Positions 40,406-47,169 of a stretch of 64,000 nucleotides of DNA are shown here, piece after piece. Each line of letters opens with the position of its first letter. Position 1 is the stretch's first letter. The translations under genes and the position numbers were made by a program. Source of the DNA: DATAZK01 sp965199805 (GTDB lineage Bacteria; Actinomycetota; Actinomycetes; Frankiales; Frankiaceae); the NCBI GenBank assembly GCA_965199805.1, contig CBDATO010000001.1, positions 806,001 to 870,000 on the forward strand. The letters are read 5' to 3'. The notes beneath the pieces were generated by a model. It was not told the DNA's origin. It searched no databases and saw only the letters and a program-made list of their open reading frames with translations.

Positions 40406-41518
40406 TCAGCGGAGCCGGCGCGCCCCGGCGGACGGCACCGCGGCGAAGACGGCCGGCGCCGGCCAGTCCTGCCCCGCGTACGCGGCCGCCACCGCCTGCC
40501 GGATCGCGTCCTCCCGTTCCGGCTCGATCAGCAGGATGACGCAGCCGCCGAAGCCGGCCCCGGTGAGCCGCGCGCCCTGTGCCCCGGCCTGCATCACCGC
40601 GTCGACCGTGACGTCGAGCTCCGGCGACGAGGCCTCGAAGTCGTCCCGCAGCGACGCGTGGGAGGCGGACATCAGCGCCCCCACGTCACGCGCCCGGCCG
40701 GTGCGCAGGAACGTCACGGCACTCCTGACCCTGATGTTCTCCATGAGGACGTGGCGGGCGCGGCGTACCAACAGCTGATCGAACTCCGGCCGGTTGGCGT
40801 GGTCGGCGATCATCAGCAGGTCCAGGTCACGCAGGCTCTCCACCCCGAACAGCTCCGCCGCGGCCCGGCACTCCTGCCGGCGGGCGGCGTAGCCCGCGGC
40901 CGCGGTGCTGTGGCGGACGCCGGTGTCGACGACAAGCAACGACAGCCCGCCGAAGTCGGCCACCACCGGCTCGACCACCCCCGAGCGGGTGTCGAAGAAG
41001 ACGAGGCTGCCGGCCTCGGCGAACAGCGAGGCCACCGGGTCCATCAGGCCGGTGGGGGCGCCCGCGTCGGCCTCCGCCTGCTGGCACACCCGGACGAGCG
41101 CGTACCGGTCGAGCGTGCCGCCCACGAGGTCGTGCAGGGCGGTGGCGATCGACACCGTGAGTGCGGCGCTGGAGCTCAGCCCGGCGCCGACCGGCACGTC
41201 GGACTCGACGACGATCTCGGCGCCGGGGACGACCACGCCCGCTTCGCGCAGGGCCCGCCGCACCCCGTGCACGTACGCGTGCCAGGCCGTGCCGTCGTCC
41301 TGCCGCGACCAGCAGCGCAGCTCGTCGTCGTCCCGGAGCGCGACGGCGGCCAGCGTCTCCCGCTCGATCGCGAACGGCAGGACGAGACCGTCGTTGTAGT
41401 CGGTGTGCTCACCGAGCAGGTTGACCCGGCCGGGGGCGCACCACAGGCCCTGCGCGCGCCGGTCGGTGAGCCGGCGGAAGGCATGGCCGATGCGGTCGAT
41501 CCGCTCGTCGGACAGCAC
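40406..41518 (-). CDS. galK: galactokinase
   Basis: GalK phosphorylates galactose to galactose-1-phosphate. The 370-residue GHMP kinase has the galactokinase signature GRVNLLGEHTDYNDGLVLPFAI, the ATP-binding DVPVGAGLSSSAALTVSIA, and the C-terminal GARLTGAGFGGCVI. GTG start at 41518. No other Leloir gene is nearby, and it interrupts the branched-chain amino acid cluster. It may have its own promoter in 41519-41591, shared with the zinc-finger-like frame on the other strand. Confidence 0.93.
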   Translation of the reverse strand: MLSDERIDRIGHAFRRLTDRRAQGLWCAPGRVNLLGEHTDYNDGLVLPFAIERETLAAVALRDDDELRCWSRQDDGTAWHAYVHGVRRALREAGVVVPGAEIVVESDVPVGAGLSSSAALTVSIATALHDLVGGTLDRYALVRVCQQAEADAGAPTGLMDPVASLFAEAGSLVFFDTRSGVVEPVVADFGGLSLLVVDTGVRHSTAAAGYAARRQECRAAAELFGVESLRDLDLLMIADHANRPEFDQLLVRRARHVLMENIRVRSAVTFLRTGRARDVGALMSASHASLRDDFEASSPELDVTVDAVMQAGAQGARLTGAGFGGCVILLIEPEREDAIRQAVAAAYAGQDWPAPAVFAAVPSAGARRLR

Positions 41519-41591
41519 GTCAGCGGCCCCTCGGCCGGCGTGGCGGTGTCGCGGCCGGTGTCATCGCCGACCGGCAGGGCATGCTGCGATC

Positions 41592-42134
41592 GTGACCTCC
41601 GGGAGCACGAACCACCACGACAGCGTGGTGACGTGCCACTGGTGCGGTCAGCTCTTCGTGGGCCTGTCGGACCTGCAGTGGCACCAGCGGCACGATCATG
41701 CGCTCGTGGTCGACGTCTCGGTCGACCTGCGCACGACCGGGCCGCTGGGTGCCGCGACGAAGCCGGGCCTGCTCACGAACAAGTCGGCGACGAATCCGTC
41801 AGCTACGGACGATGTCGACGGAGCGAGCCAGGCTCGCGCCGATCGTCTCCCCGATACGCCGGGTGACGTCGACGGAGACGGGCGAGTCGAGCGCCAACGA
41901 GATGAGCGCCTCACCGCCCGCCTGGCCGCCTTCGGCCCGGCTGACCTGGGCGCTCGCGATGTTGACGGACGCCTCGCCGAGCAGCGCACCCACGGCCCCG
42001 ACGACGCCCGGCCGGTCCTCGTAACGGAGGAAGAGCAGGTGGTCGGAGGGGCGCAGGTCGACCTCGTACGCGTCGATGGCCGTGATGCGCTCGACCTGAC
42101 GGGTACCCATGAGGGTGCCGCTGACCGCCACTGA
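41592..42134 (+). CDS. C2H2 zinc-finger-like small protein, frame running antisense into serA
   Basis: From GTG 41592 the plus strand encodes CHWCGQLFVGLSDLQWHQRHDH, split here as C-x2-C-x12-H-x2-H, close to a C2H2 finger. Codon third positions are almost all G or C from 41592 to about 41798, then lose that bias exactly where the frame begins to overlap the 3' end of serA on the other strand. The open frame would run to 42134 (180 residues). The likely explanation is a short real gene of about 60-70 residues whose stop was lost or is missed by a frameshift. No Shine-Dalgarno is visible. Confidence 0.45.
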   Translation: MTSGSTNHHDSVVTCHWCGQLFVGLSDLQWHQRHDHALVVDVSVDLRTTGPLGAATKPGLLTNKSATNPSATDDVDGASQARADRLPDTPGDVDGDGRVERQRDERLTARLAAFGPADLGARDVDGRLAEQRTHGPDDARPVLVTEEEQVVGGAQVDLVRVDGRDALDLTGTHEGAADRH

Positions 42135-43424
42135 CGTCCCCGAGGCGAGCGTGCCCCGGATAGTGATCAGGTTGCGGTAGTCGGGCGAGTGCTCGTCCTT
42201 CTCCAAGGTCACCTCGGTGCCGCGCTCCTCGGCGAGCAGCGGGGCATTGACGTACGTGACCTGCTCGGGGGTGACCGAGCGGAAGACGCCCTTGAGCACC
42301 GCGAGCTGCAGCACCCCGACGTCCTCGCGGGCGATCTCGCCGCGGATCTCGACGACCAGGCTGGTGGCCACCTCACCGGCGAGACCGGTGAACAGCTGTC
42401 CGAGCGTCTCCCCGAGCGGCAGGCCCGGGCGGACCTCGTCGCTGACGGCCCCGCCGGCCTGCACGTTCACGGCGTCCGGCACGAACTCGCCGGACAGCGC
42501 GAGCCGCACCGAGCGGGCGACGGCCGTGCCCGCCTTCTCCTGCGCCTCCTCGGTGCTGGCACCGAGGTGGGGCGTGACGACGCAGTTCGGCGCACCGAAC
42601 AGCGGCGAGGAGGTGGTCGGCTCCTTGGTGTAGACGTCGACGCCGGCGCCGCCGATGTGCCCGGACTGCAGCGCGTCGGCCAGCGCGGCCTCGTCGACCA
42701 GCCCGCCGCGGGCGGCGTTGATGATGATCATGCCGGGCTTGCAGGTGGCGAGCTCCTCCTTGCCGAGCATCCCGAGCGTCTCGGGGGTCTTCGGCAGGTG
42801 GATCGAGATCACGTCGGCGGTGGCCAGCACCTCGGGCAGCGACAGCAGCGTGACGCCCATCTGTCCCGCCCGCGCGGCGGAGACGTAGGGGTCGTACGCG
42901 ACGATCTTCATGCCGAAGGCACTCAGCCGCTGGGCGACGAGGGCACCGATACGCCCGAGCCCGAGCAGGCCGGCGGTCTTGCCGGTGAGCTCGACCCCGG
43001 TGAACTGCGAACGCTTCCACTCCCCCGCGACGAGCGCGGCGTGAGCGGGCGGGATCCGCCGGGCGACCGAGAGCAGCAGCGCGATGGCGTGCTCGGCGGC
43101 GCTGACGATGTTCGACAGCGGCGCGTTGACGACCATGACGCCGCGTGCCGTGGACGCCGGCACGTCGACGTTGTCGAGCCCGACGCCGGCCCGCGCCACC
43201 ACCTTGAGCCTGGGGGCGGCGGCGAGGGCTTCGGCGTCGATCTGGGTCGCGCTGCGCACGATGACGGCATCTGCCTCGGCCAGCGCCGGGAGCAGCGCGC
43301 TGCGGTCGGCGCCGTCGACGTGGCGGACCTCGAAGTCCTCGCCCAGCAGGGCGATTCCTGCGGGCGAGAGCTCCTCGGCAACGAGTACTACGGGTTTCCG
43401 GTCGCCGACCCGCGCCTCGCTCAC
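41799..43424 (-). CDS. serA: D-3-phosphoglycerate dehydrogenase
   Basis: SerA commits 3-phosphoglycerate to serine. The 541-residue long form has the NAD motif GLGRIG at 155-160, the catalytic trio R239, E268 and H286 (NAARGGLVDEAA, VDVYTKEP, TPHLGAST), an intervening domain, and a C-terminal ACT domain (FLRYEDRPGVVGAVGALLGE) that normally binds serine. GTG 43424 has GAGGGAA just upstream. It lies 47 bases after ilvC on the same strand, the usual actinobacterial ilvBNC-serA order. Confidence 0.96.
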   Translation of the reverse strand: MSEARVGDRKPVVLVAEELSPAGIALLGEDFEVRHVDGADRSALLPALAEADAVIVRSATQIDAEALAAAPRLKVVARAGVGLDNVDVPASTARGVMVVNAPLSNIVSAAEHAIALLLSVARRIPPAHAALVAGEWKRSQFTGVELTGKTAGLLGLGRIGALVAQRLSAFGMKIVAYDPYVSAARAGQMGVTLLSLPEVLATADVISIHLPKTPETLGMLGKEELATCKPGMIIINAARGGLVDEAALADALQSGHIGGAGVDVYTKEPTTSSPLFGAPNCVVTPHLGASTEEAQEKAGTAVARSVRLALSGEFVPDAVNVQAGGAVSDEVRPGLPLGETLGQLFTGLAGEVATSLVVEIRGEIAREDVGVLQLAVLKGVFRSVTPEQVTYVNAPLLAEERGTEVTLEKDEHSPDYRNLITIRGTLASGTSVAVSGTLMGTRQVERITAIDAYEVDLRPSDHLLFLRYEDRPGVVGAVGALLGEASVNIASAQVSRAEGGQAGGEALISLALDSPVSVDVTRRIGETIGASLARSVDIVRS

Positions 43425-43471
43425 TGCGTTCCCTCGGTCACGATCGGCTCCAGCGGGTTTGCTCGCCACGC

Positions 43472-44464
43472 TCAGCGCGCGATCCAGGACATCATCGGAC
43501 GCAGCTCGGACCCGGTCTTCTCGATCGGGTGGTGCTTGCCGTCCTCGACGAGCTTGTCGAACGTGCCGCGGCCGGCGTCGTCCTCGGCGATCCACTCCTT
43601 GGCGAAGGTGCCGTCGGTGATCTCGGCGAGGATCTGCTTCATCTCGGCCTTGACGGCGTCGGTGACGATGCGGGGGCCGCGGGTGACGTCGCCGTACTCG
43701 GCGGTGTCGGAGATCGAGTAGCGCATGTTGGTGATGCCGCCCTCGTACATGAGGTCGACGATCAGCTTGAGCTCGTGCAGGCACTCGAAGTAGGCGACCT
43801 CGGGCTGGTAACCGGCCTCGACCAGCGTCTCGAAACCGGCCTGGACCAGCGCGGTGGTGCCGCCGCAGAGCACGGCCTGCTCACCGAAGAGGTCGGTCTC
43901 GGTCTCCTCGGTGAAGGTGGTCTTCAGCGCGCCCGCGCGGGTGCCGCCGATGCCCTTCGCCCAGGACAGGGCGAGCGCGAGGGCGTTGCCCGTCGCGTCC
44001 TGCTCCACCGCGACGAGGCAGGGCACACCCTGGCCCTCGACGAACGTGCGGCGCACCAGGTGGCCGGGGCCCTTCGGGGCGACCATGCAGACGTCGACGC
44101 CGGCCGGCGGGCTGATCAGGTCGTACCGGATGTTGAAGCCGTGGCCGAAGAAGAGGGCGTCGCCGTCCTTGAGGTTCGGCGCGATCGACTCGCTGTAGAT
44201 CCGCCGGTGGGCGGTGTCGGGGGCGAGGATCATGATGACGTCGGCCTCGGAGGCGGCCTCCGCCGGAGTGACGACGCGCAGGCCCTCGGACTCGGCCTTG
44301 GCCCGGCTCTTCGAGCTCTCGGGCAGACCGACGCGGACGTCGACGCCGCTGTCACGAAGGTTGAGCGCGTGCGCGTGGCCCTGGCTGCCGTAGCCGATCA
44401 CGGCCACCTTGCGCTGCTGGATCACCGACAGGTCGGCGTCCTCGTCGTAGTAGATCTCCGGCAC
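43472..44464 (-). CDS. ilvC: ketol-acid reductoisomerase (class I)
   Basis: IlvC isomerises and reduces acetohydroxy acids in valine and isoleucine synthesis. The 330-residue class I enzyme has the NADPH motif GYGSQGHAHALNLRDSGV (residues 24-41), the VAPKGPGHLVRR block, and the metal-binding DLFGEQAVLCGG and ECLHELKLIVDL. GTG 44464 with GGAAGGA upstream. It follows ilvN by about 79 bases on the same strand. Confidence 0.97.
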   Translation of the reverse strand: MPEIYYDEDADLSVIQQRKVAVIGYGSQGHAHALNLRDSGVDVRVGLPESSKSRAKAESEGLRVVTPAEAASEADVIMILAPDTAHRRIYSESIAPNLKDGDALFFGHGFNIRYDLISPPAGVDVCMVAPKGPGHLVRRTFVEGQGVPCLVAVEQDATGNALALALSWAKGIGGTRAGALKTTFTEETETDLFGEQAVLCGGTTALVQAGFETLVEAGYQPEVAYFECLHELKLIVDLMYEGGITNMRYSISDTAEYGDVTRGPRIVTDAVKAEMKQILAEITDGTFAKEWIAEDDAGRGTFDKLVEDGKHHPIEKTGSELRPMMSWIAR

Positions 44465-44543
44465 TGGAGTGGTCCTTCCGAGCTTCGAGTCTGAGCGTGT
44501 GGAGGTTGGGCGGAACTGAGGTCTGGCGGAAATTCAGGGTGGG

Positions 44544-45068
44544 TCAGGCGGATCGTTCGACGGCGCGCAGCGTGCGGTCGGTCATCGAGCGGGAGCCGCG
44601 GGCAACGGCCACCATCCCGGACTGCACGAGCTCCTTGATGCCGTACGGCTCCAGGTTGCGCACCAGTGCCCCCAGCTTGTCACGGGTGCCCGTGGCCTCG
44701 ATCGTGACCGCGTCCACAGCGACGTCGACCACGTTGGCCCGGAAGAGCTGCGCGACCTCGAGGACCCCGGTGCGGGTGGCCGACGTGGCGCCGACCTTCA
44801 CCAGCATGAGCTCGCGCTGCACGCTGGCGTCCGCGTCGAGCTCGACGATCTTGAGCACGTTGATCAGCTTGTTGAGCTGCTTCGTGACCTGCTCGAGCAC
44901 GTCGTCGGGGGCCGACACGACGATCGTCATGCGGCTGACGTCGGCGTGCTCGGTCGGGCCGACCGCGAGCGAGTCGATGTTGAAGCCGCGCCGGCTGAAC
45001 AGGCCCGACACCCGGGCGAGCACGCCGGGCTTGTTCTCGACCAGCACCGACAGGGTGTGGCGGCTCAT
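44544..45068 (-). CDS. ilvN: acetolactate synthase small (regulatory) subunit
   Basis: IlvN is the valine-sensing regulatory subunit of acetohydroxy acid synthase. The 174-residue protein has an N-terminal ACT domain (HTLSVLVENKPGVLARVSGLFSRRGFNIDSL) and the conserved C-terminal domain (REL.LVKV ... EPYGIKELVQSGMVAVARG). ATG 45068 overlaps the ilvB stop as ATGA, so the two subunits are translationally coupled. Confidence 0.97.
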   Translation of the reverse strand: MSRHTLSVLVENKPGVLARVSGLFSRRGFNIDSLAVGPTEHADVSRMTIVVSAPDDVLEQVTKQLNKLINVLKIVELDADASVQRELMLVKVGATSATRTGVLEVAQLFRANVVDVAVDAVTIEATGTRDKLGALVRNLEPYGIKELVQSGMVAVARGSRSMTDRTLRAVERSA

Positions 45069-46909
45069 TCGCTGTCCTTCAGGGTGAGGGTGTCGGTGTT
45101 GCTGTCGTTGGGGTGGCCGTTGCTCAGCTCGGGGTCCTCGACGACCTCGCCCATCTCGTAGTCGAAGTCGGGAGCGGTGTCGCGGGCGACCTTGATGTCG
45201 TCGTTGCTCGTACCGGCGGCGACCATCGGCCACACCATCGCGTCCTGGTGCACCACGAAGTCGATGACGACCGGCCGGTCGGTGACGCCCATGGCCTTCT
45301 CGATCGTGGCGTCGACGTCAGCGGCGTTGTCGCAACGCAGGCCGATGCAGCCGAGCGCCTCACCCAGCTTGACGAAGTCGGGCACGTACGTCGCCTGACC
45401 CTTGCGCAGGTCGGTGTTGGAGTAGCGCTCCCCGTAGAACAGGGTCTGCCACTGCCGCACCATGCCGAGCGCGCCGTTGTTGATGATGGCGACCTTGATC
45501 GGGATGCCCTCGATGGCGCAGGTGGCGAGCTCCTGGTTGGTCATCTGGAAGCAGCCGTCGCCGTCGATCGCCCACACCAGGGTGTCGGGCTGGCCGACCT
45601 TGGCCCCCATGGCGGCCGGCACCGCGTAGCCCATCGTCCCGGCGCCACCGGAGTTCAGCCAGGTGTACGGCTTCTCGTAGGAGATGAAGTGCGTTGCCCA
45701 CATCTGGTGCTGTCCCACCCCTGCCACGAAGATCGTGTCGGGACCGGCGATCTTGCCGAGCCGCTCGATGACGTACTGCGGTGACAGCGAGCCGTCGGTC
45801 GGCTCGTCGTAGCCGAGCGGATACGTCGCCTTCCAGCCCTGCGTCTTCTCCGTCCAGGCCGACAGGTCGGGCCGCTCCTCGGTACGCAGCACCGCGGTGA
45901 GCTCGCGGATCACGCCCTTGGCGTCACCCACGATCGGCACGTCGACCGCGCGGTTCTTGCCGATCTCGGCGGGGTCGACGTCGGCGTGGATCACCTTGGC
46001 GTCGGGCGCGAAGGTGGGCAGGTGGCCGGTCACGCGGTCGTCGAAGCGCGCGCCGAGGGTGATCAGCAGGTCGGACTTCTGCAGGGCGGTGACGGCCGCG
46101 ACCGTGCCGTGCATGCCCGGCATGCCGAGGTGCTGCGGGTGGCTGTCGGGGAACGCACCCCGAGCCATCAGCGTGGTGACCACCGGGATCTTGGTCAGCT
46201 CGGCCAGCTCCAGGAGCTCCTCGGAGGCGTGGGCCTTGAGCACGCCGCCACCGACGTAGAGCACCGGACGCTCGGACGCCGCGATGAGCTTGGCGGCCTC
46301 ACGGATCTGCTTGGCGTGGGGACGCAGGTTGGGCCGGTAACCGGGCAGCTCCAGCTGCTTCGGCCACGTGAAGGTGGTCTTGCCGGTGAGGATGTCCTTG
46401 GGCACGTCGACCAGCACGGGGCCGGGACGCCCGGTCGAGGCGATGTGGAACGCCTCGGCGATGATCTTCGGGATGTCCTCGCCGCGGGTGACCAGGAAGT
46501 TGTGCTTGGTGATCGGCAGCGTGATGCCGCAGATGTCGGCTTCCTGGAAGGCGTCGCTGCCGATGGCCGGGGTCGGCACCTGACCGGTGATGGCCACGAT
46601 CGGCACGCTGTCCATGTAGGCGTCGGCGATCGGCGTGACCAGGTTGGTGGCGCCGGGGCCCGAGGTCGCCATGCACACGCCGACGCGGCCCGTGGCCTGC
46701 GCGTATCCGGTGGCGGCGTGGCCCGCGCCCTGCTCGTGGCGCACCAAGATGTGGCGGATCGAGCTGTCGAACAGCGGGTCGTACGCGGGCAGGATGCAGC
46801 CGCCGGGGATGCCGAAGATGACCTCGACGCCGGCCGCCTCGAGCGAGCGGATCAGCGACTGCGCACCGGTGATCAATTGCTCCCCGGACGGGGCTTTCGC
46901 GTCTGACAT
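45065..46909 (-). CDS. ilvB: acetolactate synthase large (catalytic) subunit
   Basis: IlvB makes acetolactate or acetohydroxybutyrate from pyruvate using ThDP. The 614-residue protein has the N-terminal VIFGIPGGCILPAYD with the conserved catalytic glutamate in VRHEQGAGHAATGYA, an FAD-binding middle domain (GARFDDRVTG), and the ThDP motif WAIDGDGCFQMTNQELATC...NNGALGMV. ATG 46909 with GGGAGAG six bases upstream; the in-frame upstream stretch is the regulated leader. Expression is controlled by the attenuator at 47004-47089. Confidence 0.97.
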   Translation of the reverse strand: MSDAKAPSGEQLITGAQSLIRSLEAAGVEVIFGIPGGCILPAYDPLFDSSIRHILVRHEQGAGHAATGYAQATGRVGVCMATSGPGATNLVTPIADAYMDSVPIVAITGQVPTPAIGSDAFQEADICGITLPITKHNFLVTRGEDIPKIIAEAFHIASTGRPGPVLVDVPKDILTGKTTFTWPKQLELPGYRPNLRPHAKQIREAAKLIAASERPVLYVGGGVLKAHASEELLELAELTKIPVVTTLMARGAFPDSHPQHLGMPGMHGTVAAVTALQKSDLLITLGARFDDRVTGHLPTFAPDAKVIHADVDPAEIGKNRAVDVPIVGDAKGVIRELTAVLRTEERPDLSAWTEKTQGWKATYPLGYDEPTDGSLSPQYVIERLGKIAGPDTIFVAGVGQHQMWATHFISYEKPYTWLNSGGAGTMGYAVPAAMGAKVGQPDTLVWAIDGDGCFQMTNQELATCAIEGIPIKVAIINNGALGMVRQWQTLFYGERYSNTDLRKGQATYVPDFVKLGEALGCIGLRCDNAADVDATIEKAMGVTDRPVVIDFVVHQDAMVWPMVAAGTSNDDIKVARDTAPDFDYEMGEVVEDPELSNGHPNDSNTDTLTLKDSE

Positions 46910-46940
46910 GGTCTCTCCCTCAGCAGGGACGGTGTATCGG

Positions 46941-46980
46941 GGCGGTAGATCGGTGGAGCGGTGGAGCGGTGAAGCGGTGA
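46941..46980 (-). repeat. five tandem 8-base repeats in the ilvB leader
   Basis: Five consecutive eight-base units on the plus strand (GGCGGTAG, ATCGGTGG, AGCGGTGG, AGCGGTGA, AGCGGTGA) lie between the attenuator terminator and the ilvB ribosome-binding site. In the transcript they read as C-rich, unstructured UCACCGCU-like units. They may be a slippage-prone spacer or a Rho-loading C-rich tract; function is unknown. Confidence 0.7.
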
Positions 46981-47003
46981 CGCACAGGTTCGGACAAACA
47001 AAA

Positions 47004-47031
47004 GCCCCTCGTGCCGAAGGCACTGAGGGGC
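47004..47031 (-). terminator. ilvB attenuator terminator
   Basis: In the minus-strand RNA, GCCCCTC and GTGCC pair with their complements across a TTCG tetraloop, with one unpaired base between the two stem blocks, followed directly by UUUUGUUU (46996-47003). This is an intrinsic terminator with a real U-tract, rare in high-GC genomes, placed in the 5' leader about 90 bases before the ilvB ATG rather than after a gene. It lies 20 bases after the leader-peptide stop. Confidence 0.9.
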
Positions 47032-47037
47032 GGCGCA

Positions 47038-47055
47038 CGTAGCGAAAGGGCTACG
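47038..47055 (-). promoter_or_regulatory. pause-type hairpin overlapping the ilvB leader-peptide stop
   Basis: CGTAGC and GCTACG form a perfect six-base stem around a six-base loop, with the leader stop codon TAG (47053-47051) inside one arm. A ribosome at the stop would block this stem. It sits between the peptide and the terminator, where an attenuation switch would need it. Confidence 0.6.
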
Positions 47056-47089
47056 GACGCGGGCAGGCTACAAGTCGACGGTGCTGCAC
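47051..47089 (-). CDS. leader peptide of the ilvB attenuator
   Basis: GTG at 47089 opens a 12-codon frame, MQHRRLVACPRP, ending in TAG. It contains adjacent Leu and Val codons (CTT GTA) after an Arg pair; the ilvB leader of Corynebacterium as I recall it has a similar Arg-Leu-Val core. The predicted transcription start is at or within a base or two of the GTG, so translation would be leaderless. GAAGG is also close upstream. Stalling at Leu or Val would be expected to relieve termination. Confidence 0.7.
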   Translation of the reverse strand: MQHRRLVACPRP

Positions 47090-47096
47090 GCCCTTC

Positions 47097-47125
47097 AGAG
47101 TGGCCGACGATCCGCCGTCCGTCAA
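47097..47125 (-). promoter_or_regulatory. promoter of the ilvB leader
   Basis: On the minus strand TTGACG (47125-47120) and CACTCT (47102-47097) are separated by 17 bases. The expected start point, about seven bases on, falls at about 47090, one base before the leader-peptide GTG. The -35 box matches consensus at five of six positions; the -10 box is weaker. Confidence 0.6.
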
Positions 47126-47169
47126 ACGGGCCCGGCGCGTCTCACACCCGGGCGGGTCGATCGGCCCGC

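Noticed and set aside
46941..46980. CRISPR-like repeats
   Set aside because: The units are eight bases long, directly adjacent, without spacers and without cas genes.
46910..47038. Upstream extension of IlvB to 47038
   Set aside because: The stretch is the attenuator region with a terminator and tandem repeats; ATG 46909 has a good Shine-Dalgarno and matches the family start.
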